Shown here one piece after another: positions 1 to 8,252 of a stretch of 64,000 bases of DNA; the stretch's first letter is position 1, and every line of letters begins with the position of its first letter. A program made the translations under genes and the position numbers. The notes beneath the pieces were generated by a model. That model was given only the letters and a program-made list of their open reading frames with translations. It searched no databases and had not been told where the DNA came from. This stretch comes from UBA4312 sp002394635 (GTDB lineage Bacteria; Bacillota_I; Bacilli_A; Erysipelotrichales; Erysipelotrichaceae), in the NCBI GenBank assembly GCA_946539765.1, contig CAMNHO010000008.1, forward strand, positions 46,093-110,092, read 5' to 3'.

Positions 1-16
1 AGGCAGGGGATCAGCA

Positions 17-547
17 ATGGTAGATGTTTCCCCTTATAGTCAGGCACTATATGAAATTGCGCAGACAAACGATCAGTCAGAAGAAGTGATGGATCGGCTG
101 GAGGAACTGGCTGGTATCTGGAAATCGAATCCGGAACTGGTGCAGTTTTTGAAACATCCAAAGGTGACACGGGTGAAGAAGCAAGAGGTTCTGGATACTG
201 TATTTAAACAGGAACTGGATCCCTTGATTTATCGCTTTAACCAGGTCTTGGTCATGCATGATGTCAGTGCGTATATACCGGAAATATTTCTGGCCTATCG
301 TGAGTACTATTATAAAGACCATCAGATTGAAGTGGTAAACGTGACTTCAGCCAGTGAATTGGATGAACAGCAGATGAAAGCTTTAAAGGCTTTATTGACA
401 CAGAAATTAAAGAAAAACGTGGAATTGTTAATAAATACAGACAAGAGTCTGATTGCAGGCTTACGCGTGCAAACGAGTCAATTCGTTCTCGATAATACGA
501 TTGTATCAAGAGCGGAAGCGATGAAAGAACGAATGAAACGCGGATAG
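17..547 (+). CDS. atpH: ATP synthase F1 delta subunit
   Basis: This 176-residue protein is the delta (OSCP-like) subunit of the F1Fo ATP synthase. It joins the top of the F1 head to the peripheral stalk at the inner face of the membrane. The length is normal for the family, and the conserved C-terminal segment is visible (SLIAGLRVQ near residue 145, then a helix ending in KERMKRG). A purine-rich site at 5-10 (AGGGGA) lies six bases before the ATG. It is the first gene seen here, 13 bp upstream of atpA, so the operon (atpB, E, F expected) must begin outside the window. Confidence 0.96.
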   Translation: MVDVSPYSQALYEIAQTNDQSEEVMDRLEELAGIWKSNPELVQFLKHPKVTRVKKQEVLDTVFKQELDPLIYRFNQVLVMHDVSAYIPEIFLAYREYYYKDHQIEVVNVTSASELDEQQMKALKALLTQKLKKNVELLINTDKSLIAGLRVQTSQFVLDNTIVSRAEAMKERMKRG

Positions 548-560
548 GAAAGGTGATACT

Positions 561-2081
561 ATGAGTTTAAATCCAGCAGAAATCAGTAAATTGATTAAAG
601 CCCAAATTCAAAATATCGACCAGGATCTAGAATTGACAGAAAGTGGTACAGTCATCAGCATTGGTGATGGTATCTCGATTGTATATGGTTTACGAAATGC
701 GATGATGAGTGAACTGTTATTGTTCCCTCATGATGTATATGGAATGGTCATGAACCTGGAACAGGAACATGTCGGTGTTGTATTGCTGGGGGATAATCCG
801 GACATCAAAGAAGGAGACCCGGTTAAACGGACAGGCCACATTGTAGAAGTTCCGGTCGGAGACTGTATGCTTGGACGTGTATTGAATGCGTTAGGACAAC
901 CAATTGATGGACAAGGTCCGGTGGAGAGCACGAAAACACGACCGGTTGAACGAGTGGCACCGGGGGTTATGACCCGTAAAAGTGTATCGGTTCCTTTACA
1001 GACCGGTTTAAAAGTACTGGATTCCATGATTCCTATTGGTCGCGGTCAACGTGAGCTTATTATCGGGGATCGTCAAACCGGAAAGACAGCCATAGCAATT
1101 GATACGATCTTGAATCAGAAAGATACAAATGTAAAATGTATTTATGTGGCCATCGGGCAGAAAGCCAGTACGGTTGCACAAATTGTTGAAAAGTTAAAGC
1201 AAGCCGGCGCTATGGAATATACAACGATCGTTGTATCTACAGCCAGTGATTCGGCTCCGTTGCAGTATCTGGCTCCATATGCCGGATGTGCGATGGGTGA
1301 AGAGTGGATGGAGCAAGGACAGGATGTTCTGATCATTTATGATGACCTCAGCAAACACGCAGTGGCTTATCGTACCATGTCCTTACTGCTTCGTCGTCCG
1401 CCGGGACGAGAGGCATATCCTGGGGATGTTTTCTATTTACATTCCCGTTTATTGGAGCGTGCAGCCCGTCTGAGTCCGGAATACGGTGGTGGATCATTAA
1501 CGGCTTTGCCGATTATTGAAACGCAGGCCGGCGATATTGCAGCATATATTCCAACCAACGTAATTTCTATTACCGATGGACAGATATTTTTGAATACAGA
1601 TATGTTTAATGCCGGTATTCGACCGAGTGTAGACAGCGGCCTGAGCGTTAGCCGTGTAGGTTCAGCCGCCCAGGTGAAAGCCATGAAACAAGTATCCAAT
1701 TCATTGAAACTGGAACTGGCACAATACCATGAAATGGAAGCATTCTCTAAATTCGGATCTGATCTGGATGCGACAACCAAATCCATTCTAGATCATGGTG
1801 CCCGTCTGGAAAGACTGCTGATACAGCATCAATATAAACCGATGTCTGTAGCTGAGCAGGTATTGTCTTTGTATGCGGCTAAGCATAAATATCTGGAAAA
1901 TGTGGAAGTGGAACAGGTCAATGCATTTGAAGAAGGATTAATGAATTATGTCCATTCTGAATATCCGAATGTATTTGATCGCATAGAAACAGAAAAAGCT
2001 CTGGATGAAAGTCTGGAGCAACAGATGCGTACTGCAATTGAAGCCTATCTGAAAGTATTTACAATGTCTGAAGGTGCTTAA
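561..2081 (+). CDS. atpA: ATP synthase F1 alpha subunit
   Basis: This is the non-catalytic nucleotide-binding alpha subunit of F1 (506 aa, typical size). The order is an N-terminal beta-barrel, the nucleotide-binding domain with Walker A GDRQTGKT at residues 169-176, and a helical C-terminal domain. The alpha signature around PGREAYPGDVFYLHSRLLER is intact. AAAGGTGAT supplies a ribosome site before the ATG. It sits between atpH and atpG with 13-bp and 2-bp gaps, so it is certainly co-transcribed with them. Confidence 0.99.
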   Translation: MSLNPAEISKLIKAQIQNIDQDLELTESGTVISIGDGISIVYGLRNAMMSELLLFPHDVYGMVMNLEQEHVGVVLLGDNPDIKEGDPVKRTGHIVEVPVGDCMLGRVLNALGQPIDGQGPVESTKTRPVERVAPGVMTRKSVSVPLQTGLKVLDSMIPIGRGQRELIIGDRQTGKTAIAIDTILNQKDTNVKCIYVAIGQKASTVAQIVEKLKQAGAMEYTTIVVSTASDSAPLQYLAPYAGCAMGEEWMEQGQDVLIIYDDLSKHAVAYRTMSLLLRRPPGREAYPGDVFYLHSRLLERAARLSPEYGGGSLTALPIIETQAGDIAAYIPTNVISITDGQIFLNTDMFNAGIRPSVDSGLSVSRVGSAAQVKAMKQVSNSLKLELAQYHEMEAFSKFGSDLDATTKSILDHGARLERLLIQHQYKPMSVAEQVLSLYAAKHKYLENVEVEQVNAFEEGLMNYVHSEYPNVFDRIETEKALDESLEQQMRTAIEAYLKVFTMSEGA

Positions 2082-2083
2082 AA

Positions 2084-2932
2084 ATGGCACAAAGCAGACA
2101 AGCTATAAAGAATCGTATCCGTTCAGTGGAATCTACGTCCAAGATTACACGGGTCATGCAGCTGATTGCCAGTACGGAACTGACAAAACAGCGCCGGCTT
2201 ATGGACAACAACAAGGAGTACGCGATTGCCTTTGAGCAATTGTTGAACTTTGCTCTGAAGAACAATGAATCCGATTCTGTTTATTTAAATGAAAATGAAG
2301 GGAAACCGGCTTTTCTGATTGTTTTTACCAGCGATATGGGAATGTGTGGATCGTATAATGCGAATGTGTTCCGGATCTTGAAGGATAAGATTCATGAAAA
2401 TGACCATGTTGTCATGATTGGTTTCAAAGGATGTTCATGGGCCCGTGCTCGTGATATTTCGATAGAGACGGAATTGATGAATCTGAATAATGATATTGCC
2501 TACCAGGAGTTTTCTTCTGTTCTTGAAAAGGCTTTACGTCTGTTTGAACAAGGAGAAATATCGCGGATCCAGGTGATGTATACACATTATAAGAACACAT
2601 TGACATTCCAGCCGATCATGGAAACCATTGTTCCAGTAACATTGAGGGAAGACGATCAGGAAATCGGTACCAATGCAATTACGGATTATGAACCACAGGA
2701 ATCCGAATTGCTTGCCATTATTGTACCGATGGCAATCAAATCAATTGTATATACGCGCTATTTAGAAAGTAAAACGAGTGAGCAGGCCAGCCGCCGTATG
2801 GCGATGGAAGCTGCTACAGATAATGCGGACGAATTAAAAGAAGAATTGCTGTTGGCATACAATCAGGCCAGACAGGCAGCTATCACCAACGAAATCATTG
2901 ATATTGTCGGTGGTGCGAACGCATTAACGTAA
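2084..2932 (+). CDS. atpG: ATP synthase F1 gamma subunit
   Basis: This 282-residue protein is the gamma subunit, the central shaft that couples proton flow through Fo to rotation in F1. The N-terminal helix begins with the conserved pattern IKNRIRSVESTSKITRVMQL and the C-terminal helix ends ARQAAITNEIIDIVGGANAL, both hallmarks of the family. The start is two bases after the atpA stop, so translation is probably coupled. An AGGAGGT site for atpD follows the stop codon directly. Confidence 0.98.
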   Translation: MAQSRQAIKNRIRSVESTSKITRVMQLIASTELTKQRRLMDNNKEYAIAFEQLLNFALKNNESDSVYLNENEGKPAFLIVFTSDMGMCGSYNANVFRILKDKIHENDHVVMIGFKGCSWARARDISIETELMNLNNDIAYQEFSSVLEKALRLFEQGEISRIQVMYTHYKNTLTFQPIMETIVPVTLREDDQEIGTNAITDYEPQESELLAIIVPMAIKSIVYTRYLESKTSEQASRRMAMEAATDNADELKEELLLAYNQARQAAITNEIIDIVGGANALT

Positions 2933-2944
2933 CAGGAGGTAGAA

Positions 2945-4351
2945 ATGAGTCAGAATATAGGAAAAATCGTACAGGTTATCGGGCCTGTCGTGGATGTGGC
3001 TTTTTCTCAGGACCACCTGCCGGATCTATTGACAGCGATTGAAGTAAAAAGGGAAAACGAAGATAGTTTGATTTTAGAGGTAGCACAAGGAATCGGTGCC
3101 GATCAGGTTCGTTGTATTGCCATGGGCTCTACCGACGGACTGGTGCGAGACATGGAAGCCATCGATACTGGAGCAACGATCCAGGCGCCGGTCGGTGATA
3201 AAATACTCGGCCGTATGTTCAATGTATTAGGACGTCCGATCGATGGATTAGGAAAGTTACCGGATGATGTAGAGTACATGCCGATCCATAGAGAAGCTCC
3301 GGCCTTTGACGAACAGTCTACACAGAGTGTCCCTTTGGAAACAGGAATCAAAGTCATTGATTTACTATGCCCTTATATGAAGGGTGGAAAAATCGGGCTG
3401 TTTGGTGGCGCCGGTGTAGGAAAAACCGTATTGATCCAAGAATTGATTCACAACATTGCCACAGAGCATGGTGGTAAATCGGTCGTTGTAGGCGTCGGGG
3501 AGAGAACCCGTGAGGGCAATGACATGTATTATGAAATGAAAGAATCCGGCGTTTTAGATAAAACCGTACTGGTATACGGACAGATGAACGAGAGTCCGGG
3601 AGCTAGAATGCGTGTGGGTCTGACCGGGTTGACGATGGCTGAATATTTTCGTGATCATGAACATCAGGATGTTTTGTTGTTTATTGACAATATTTTCCGG
3701 TTTACACAAGCCGGATCCGAAGTTAGTGCCTTGTTAGGCCGAATTCCAAGCGCAGCCGGGTATCAACCGACATTAGCTACTGAAATGGGACAACTGCAGG
3801 AGCGTATTACTTCCACACAGGAAGGATCTATTACATCTGTTCAGGCAGTCTATGTGCCAGCCGATGATTTGACGGACCCAGCTCCGGCAACAGCTTTTAC
3901 ACATTTGGATGCCAAGGTTGTATTAGACCGTGGTATAGCTGCATTAGGAATCTATCCGGCAGTAGATCCATTGGAATCCAGTTCTCGTATCCTGGATCCA
4001 CTGGTAGTCGGAGAACGTCATTACAACGTCGCTCGTGGCGTGCAAAGTATTCTACAGCGTTATAAGGAACTGCAGGATATCATTGCCATTCTGGGTATGG
4101 ATGAACTGAGCGAAGAGGACAAGAAAATTGTAAATCGGGCAAGACGTGTCCGTAATTTCTTATCCCAGCCATTTAACGTTGCCGAAGTATTCTCGGGAAT
4201 TGACGGTAAATATGTATCTTTGGAAGATACGATCAACAGCTTTGAAAAAATATTGAATGGAGACTACGATGATCTGCCGGAACAGGCGTTTATGATGGTC
4301 GGAACGGTTGAGGAAGCCGTTGCCAAAGCCAAACAGTTGACCGGGGAATAA
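2945..4351 (+). CDS. atpD: ATP synthase F1 beta subunit
   Basis: This is the catalytic beta subunit of F1 (468 aa). Walker A GGAGVGKT lies at residues 154-161, the catalytic glutamate is in GVGERTREG (E186), and the DNIFRFTQAGSEVSALLGR region is intact. A perfect AGGAGGT Shine-Dalgarno at 2934-2940 is the strongest in the operon, which fits the three copies per complex. The gene sits between atpG and atpC with a 2-bp gap to the latter. Confidence 0.99.
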   Translation: MSQNIGKIVQVIGPVVDVAFSQDHLPDLLTAIEVKRENEDSLILEVAQGIGADQVRCIAMGSTDGLVRDMEAIDTGATIQAPVGDKILGRMFNVLGRPIDGLGKLPDDVEYMPIHREAPAFDEQSTQSVPLETGIKVIDLLCPYMKGGKIGLFGGAGVGKTVLIQELIHNIATEHGGKSVVVGVGERTREGNDMYYEMKESGVLDKTVLVYGQMNESPGARMRVGLTGLTMAEYFRDHEHQDVLLFIDNIFRFTQAGSEVSALLGRIPSAAGYQPTLATEMGQLQERITSTQEGSITSVQAVYVPADDLTDPAPATAFTHLDAKVVLDRGIAALGIYPAVDPLESSSRILDPLVVGERHYNVARGVQSILQRYKELQDIIAILGMDELSEEDKKIVNRARRVRNFLSQPFNVAEVFSGIDGKYVSLEDTINSFEKILNGDYDDLPEQAFMMVGTVEEAVAKAKQLTGE

Positions 4352-4353
4352 TC

Positions 4354-4743
4354 ATGCATATTAAGATTGTGACCCCCAGGGAAGTGTATATGGATAAAGA
4401 TATCGAGAGTATTCATGTAAAAACTGTGGAAGGTGAAATTACACTTTTACCAAATCATACGCCTATCTTTGCTGCTCTGGTCCCTTGTCCTATGCTGATA
4501 GGTCATACTTCACAAATCGATGAATATGCTCTGTCTGGCGGTTTTCTTAAAATGGAAAACAAAAATGTATTGATCTTAACGGATGCAGTTGAAGGAAAAG
4601 GTGAAATCGATATCGAAAGAGCACAGGCAGCATACAAAAGGGCAAAGGAACGTATTGAGAAAAAAGATGCGGATACTAACATGCGTCGGGCCAACTTGGC
4701 TTTACAAAGAGCTATCACCCGTATCAATGTATATGGAAAATAG
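4354..4743 (+). CDS. atpC: ATP synthase F1 epsilon subunit
   Basis: This 129-residue protein is the epsilon subunit, which binds gamma and can inhibit ATP hydrolysis. The N-terminal beta-sandwich is recognisable (EGEITLLPNHTPIFAAL), followed by the two-helix C-terminal domain with the A-rich IDIERAQAAYKRAKERI stretch. It is the last gene of the atp operon and is followed by an intrinsic terminator. Confidence 0.97.
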   Translation: MHIKIVTPREVYMDKDIESIHVKTVEGEITLLPNHTPIFAALVPCPMLIGHTSQIDEYALSGGFLKMENKNVLILTDAVEGKGEIDIERAQAAYKRAKERIEKKDADTNMRRANLALQRAITRINVYGK

Positions 4744-4777
4744 AATGTCATAAAAGTAAATGACTTGTTGATCAACG

Positions 4778-4809
4778 AGGACACTAAGAAATTGGTGTCT
4801 TCTTTTTTA
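4778..4809 (+). terminator. Intrinsic terminator of the atp operon
   Basis: An 8-bp stem with one G-T wobble (GAGGACAC / GTGTCTTC) is followed by TTTTTT. It lies 35 bp after the atpC stop and before the promoter of the next gene. Confidence 0.85.
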
Positions 4810-4827
4810 TAAATCAAGAACAAAGTT

Positions 4828-4856
4828 TTGACAAATTTCAATGCAGAGTGCACAAT
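4828..4856 (+). promoter_or_regulatory. Sigma-A-type promoter of the PucR-like gene
   Basis: TTGACA at 4828-4833 and CACAAT at 4851-4856 are separated by 17 bp. The start codon is 19 bp further on. The hexamer match is good at -35 and moderate at -10. Confidence 0.6.
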
Positions 4857-4874
4857 TAAAACAGGTATAAATAT

Positions 4875-6341
4875 ATGCATAATAATGAATTATTTGATTT
4901 TCTGGAAAATAAAAAACTGGGTACTGTGCTGCAGAGCGGGAAAAAACATAATTTAGAAAATTTTGAATTCCTGGTCAATGAAGATGCAAGCTCCTCACAT
5001 TGTTTATATATAGGGGTTGCTTCACATATTAAAGAGGATATTACAATGCTGTGCATGTCAAAACCAGCCAGTATCCAGAAGGATGCATCGGTGTTTCTGG
5101 TTGATATGACGCATATGTCGGAATGTCTGAATGTTGTGACCAATGCGTTTATGCAGGATCAGAAACTGGAAGCGACATTTCAGGAGATATTGACAACTGA
5201 TCATGAAACAATGGATATGGAGCAAATGATAGAGAAAGCCTCCTCTTTCCTTAAACGTCCTTTGATTTTTGTTGATAATGAGTATCGGATCATAGCATCT
5301 TCCAAACAAATATCCATTATTGATTCTTCTTGGAATGCAGCAATCCAGAGAAAACAATGTTCTCCGATGTTTATCCAGGAACTGGAAAAAAAACTGTTGA
5401 GCATAGAATCTATACAGGATACCAATACTTTTATTATCACCAGGAAAAAGAAAGAAAATGAGTTGGTAGCGATACTGACATCCCAACAGCATCCTGTAGG
5501 ATATTTGATCATGCTGGATAATATGAAAGGATTTGATCCGTATCATTTCCGCTATCTGTCAAGAATCGGAGACAATCTGGTATCAATCGTAAAAAGTATG
5601 GATCAGTATTCCTATCTTTTTAACAATCTATATGAGAGCATGCTTCGCAGTTTGCTGGAGGGAAACTATGTCCGAGGCTTAAGAGTCAATAAATGGAATC
5701 AACATATGTACTGTGTCTGCATATATTTAAAGAAACAGGCGTTACCGTACCGTTTATATATACGGCGTCAGCTACATGAGATGATGGATGATTGTTATGT
5801 TGTGGAATACGGAAATGGCTTAACAATCGTATTGACAGAGGATGAGCTGAGGGTTTTATATGAGCAGGTTACACAGTCGGATCTGATGAATTCAATACGG
5901 AGCATTGGAATTTCAAAGAGTCTGGATAATATATATCTTTTACCACAAGCTTACAAACAAGCAGAAATCGGCTGCCGGATCCTGGAAAAGATTCCTATGG
6001 ACCCTCCGATCATGAATTATAAACAAACCTTGTTTTATCAGATTATCGATACAGCGCCGGAGGAACTGGTAAAAGAATACATTCATCCAGGTATACAAAA
6101 GCTGTTTGATTATGATATGTCAAGGAATACGCATTTATTGAAAACATTGGAGGTATACATAGAAAAAAACCTGAATGCTAAAGAAGCGGCCGCAGAACTT
6201 TTTCTTCATCGCAATACCTTGAATTACCGTTTAAAACAAATTGGTGAGATTTCTGGGTTGACAACATTGGATGCGGATACGGTCTTTCATATTTATGCGT
6301 CGTATAAAATTATCCGTTATTTAGGATTTTACAATGATTAA
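4875..6341 (+). CDS. PucR/CdaR-family transcriptional regulator
   Basis: This 488-residue protein has the C-terminal helix-turn-helix of the PucR/CdaR family (around AAAELFLHRNTLNYRLKQIG, roughly residues 435-465), preceded by a GGDEF-like middle domain and an N-terminal sensory half without a clear signature. Family members activate catabolic genes in response to small molecules such as purines or sugar acids. No metabolic target lies next to it: the atp operon ends upstream and tRNA-Glu follows. The effector and regulon therefore cannot be read from context. The fold assignment is firm; function beyond 'regulator' is not. Confidence 0.85.
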   Translation: MHNNELFDFLENKKLGTVLQSGKKHNLENFEFLVNEDASSSHCLYIGVASHIKEDITMLCMSKPASIQKDASVFLVDMTHMSECLNVVTNAFMQDQKLEATFQEILTTDHETMDMEQMIEKASSFLKRPLIFVDNEYRIIASSKQISIIDSSWNAAIQRKQCSPMFIQELEKKLLSIESIQDTNTFIITRKKKENELVAILTSQQHPVGYLIMLDNMKGFDPYHFRYLSRIGDNLVSIVKSMDQYSYLFNNLYESMLRSLLEGNYVRGLRVNKWNQHMYCVCIYLKKQALPYRLYIRRQLHEMMDDCYVVEYGNGLTIVLTEDELRVLYEQVTQSDLMNSIRSIGISKSLDNIYLLPQAYKQAEIGCRILEKIPMDPPIMNYKQTLFYQIIDTAPEELVKEYIHPGIQKLFDYDMSRNTHLLKTLEVYIEKNLNAKEAAAELFLHRNTLNYRLKQIGEISGLTTLDADTVFHIYASYKIIRYLGFYND

Positions 6342-6389
6342 ATAATAGTGGATATTCAAAAAAGGATATGATAAAATAATTGAGCAAAC

Positions 6390-6464
6390 GGCGCGTTCGG
6401 CAAGCGGTTAAGCCACAGCCCTCTCAAGGCTGTATCACGGGTTCAAATCCCGTACGCGCTACCA
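6390..6464 (+). tRNA. tRNA-Glu (CTC anticodon)
   Basis: A 75-nt cloverleaf with encoded CCA. The acceptor stem pairs GGCGCGT with ACGCGCT (G1-U72 wobble). The anticodon stem CAGCC/GGCTG encloses loop CTCTCAA with anticodon CTC at 6423-6425, and the T arm contains GGTTCAAATCC. Overall sequence resembles the Bacillota tRNA-Glu. CTC reads GAG only, so this is a second glutamate isoacceptor beside the expected TTC species elsewhere. Confidence 0.95.
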
Positions 6465-6473
6465 TAAGCTCAT

Positions 6474-6498
6474 AACCCTTTGTATAAAGGGTTTTTTT
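6474..6498 (+). terminator. Terminator after tRNA-Glu
   Basis: AACCCTTT and AAAGGGTT form a stem followed by a run of seven T residues, ten bases after the CCA end. Confidence 0.85.
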
Positions 6499-6513
6499 GT
6501 TTTCTATTAGAAT

Positions 6514-6540
6514 ATAAAAAAGGCACATAGTTATGTGCCA
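6514..6540 (-). terminator. Terminator of the rubredoxin gene
   Basis: On the minus strand, GGCACATA and TATGTGCC form a perfect stem followed by TTTTTTATATT, ten bases after the rubredoxin stop codon. Confidence 0.85.
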
Positions 6541-6549
6541 GGTTTTATA

Positions 6550-6705
6550 CTATGCTGCTGAGAAATCGTCTTTTCCGGCTCCGCATAATGGACATTCAAA
6601 GTCGGCCGGCAGGTCTTCAAACTTGGTTCCTGGAGCAATTCCGTTATCCGGATCACCTAAGGCTTCATCATATTCCCATCCACATACATCACATACATAT
6701 TTCAT
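6550..6705 (-). CDS. Rubredoxin
   Basis: This 51-residue protein is a complete rubredoxin, a one-iron electron carrier of the cytoplasm. Both CxxC knuckles are present: CDVC at residues 5-8 and CPLC at 38-41. The usual conserved spacing is kept, with GWEYDEALGDPDNGIAPGT between them and an FEDLPADFECP approach to the second knuckle. AGGAGG lies before the ATG on the minus strand. The gene is monocistronic with its own terminator. Rubredoxins in anaerobes commonly feed rubrerythrin or flavodiiron proteins to remove oxygen and peroxide; no such partner is in this window. Confidence 0.95.
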   Translation of the reverse strand: MKYVCDVCGWEYDEALGDPDNGIAPGTKFEDLPADFECPLCGAGKDDFSAA

Positions 6706-6847
6706 GAATATTTCCTCCTTTATAATTCTATGTTTCTATTTTACTTTGGATTTAAAAAAGAAGGTAGAGATATGCCTATAAAATAGTAAGAATTATCTAA
6801 CTAAGGTGATTTCAATAGGAAAATGTACTTTATTTTTCATTATGGTG

Positions 6848-6853
6848 TATAAT
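6848..6853 (+). promoter_or_regulatory. -10 box of the trkAH promoter
   Basis: TATAAT lies about 40 bp upstream of trkA. The best -35 candidate is TGTACT at 6824-6829 with an 18-bp spacer, a weak match. Confidence 0.5.
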
Positions 6854-6893
6854 AGCTTTTATAGTGATATAGCTGTGAAATGCGGAGGATATT

Positions 6894-8252
6894 ATGAATA
6901 TCATTATTGTAGGTGGCGGCAAGGTTGGATTTGCCTTAGCTGCACAATTGGATAAAGAAGGGCATGACGTTTCATTAATTGATAATAATGCCAGTGTTCT
7001 TGAAAAAGCCAGTAATCAACTGGATGTTGTATGTATCAACGGAAGTGGGGCAGCACCGGATATATTGCGGGCAGCCGGCGTAGAAGATACCGATATTTTG
7101 ATTGCAGCGACCAGTAATGATGAAGTGAACATCATGTCATGTTTGGTGGCAAAAAAACTGGGTAGCTCGAATACGATTGCCCGTATACGAAATCCGGAGT
7201 ATGTTCCGGCTGCACGTTTATTAAGAGATGAACTTGGATTAAGCATGAGTATTAATCCGGAGCGAGCAGCGGCTCGGGAAATTGTACGTTCGATTCGATT
7301 CTCAAACCGGGTCAAAGTTTCCACCTTTCTGAAAGGGCGCGTGGAGCTGGCTGAAATCATCGTACGTGAGAATAACCCTCTGGTAAATCAAACAGTCCAG
7401 AAAATTTCATCCCAATATAAACAGGATATTCTGGTTTGTGCTATTGTTCGTGATGAACAGGTTTTGATTCCCAGTGGTATCGATATAGTTAAAGAAGGAG
7501 ACCGTATCTCTATTATCGGAACTACACAAGATGTTGAAAAATTCCTGATTGCCACAGGCGTCAGTCAGTATCGTGAATTTAATGAGATAATGATCATCGG
7601 TGGTGGTCGTATTACGTACTATTTGACGCATATGATGCTGGGGATGGGAATACAGGTCAAGATCATTGAACAAAACGCAAAGAAATGCCAAGATCTGGCC
7701 AGCTTATTCCCGACAGCGAATATTATTCATGGGGATGGAACGGATCAGGATTTCCTGCGCAGTGAAAATCTTTCGGAAATGGATGCTTTTATCGCTTTAA
7801 CGGATAATGATGAAGAAAACGTCATTGTTTCTATGTTTGCATCCAGTGAAGGGGTCGAACATGTATTACCAAAGATCAATCGTGTTTCCCTGGGATTCTT
7901 AATGGAAAAAGTGGGTCTGGTAAACTACATCACGCCTAAGAACATTACAGCAGACCGTATCGTTCAATATGTACGTGCGATGCAGAATGCGGTCGGCAGT
8001 AATGTTGAATCGATGGTTACTATGTTTGAGGATCGTGTTGAAGTGTTGGAATTCCATATTCGATCAAATTGCAAGTTTATCGGCATTCCTTTAAAAGACC
8101 TGGTTTTCAGGAAAGGAATCATTATCGGTTATATTTCCAACAAGGACGGTTCGGTTATAGCTACAGGGGATTCTCGCATTCAGGTCGATGATACAGTGGT
8201 TGTAATCAGCGCGGTACGGAAGTTGAGGGATATCAACGATGTTTTGGCTTAA
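6894..8252 (+). CDS. trkA: Trk potassium uptake regulatory subunit TrkA
   Basis: This 452-residue cytoplasmic protein gates the TrkH potassium channel. It has two tandem RCK units, each an NAD-binding Rossmann fold followed by a TrkA-C domain. The first glycine-rich loop is GGGKVGFALA near residue 6 and the second GGGRITYYL near residue 236. The full-length two-unit form is the TrkA type, as opposed to single-unit KtrA. CGGAGG precedes the ATG. The 3' end overlaps trkH by 14 bp, so the two subunits are translationally coupled. Confidence 0.95.
   Translation: MNIIIVGGGKVGFALAAQLDKEGHDVSLIDNNASVLEKASNQLDVVCINGSGAAPDILRAAGVEDTDILIAATSNDEVNIMSCLVAKKLGSSNTIARIRNPEYVPAARLLRDELGLSMSINPERAAAREIVRSIRFSNRVKVSTFLKGRVELAEIIVRENNPLVNQTVQKISSQYKQDILVCAIVRDEQVLIPSGIDIVKEGDRISIIGTTQDVEKFLIATGVSQYREFNEIMIIGGGRITYYLTHMMLGMGIQVKIIEQNAKKCQDLASLFPTANIIHGDGTDQDFLRSENLSEMDAFIALTDNDEENVIVSMFASSEGVEHVLPKINRVSLGFLMEKVGLVNYITPKNITADRIVQYVRAMQNAVGSNVESMVTMFEDRVEVLEFHIRSNCKFIGIPLKDLVFRKGIIIGYISNKDGSVIATGDSRIQVDDTVVVISAVRKLRDINDVLA

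Noticed and set aside
6533..6781. An 82-codon plus-strand frame
   Set aside because: It lies antisense to a complete rubredoxin gene with both CxxC motifs, a ribosome site and a terminator.
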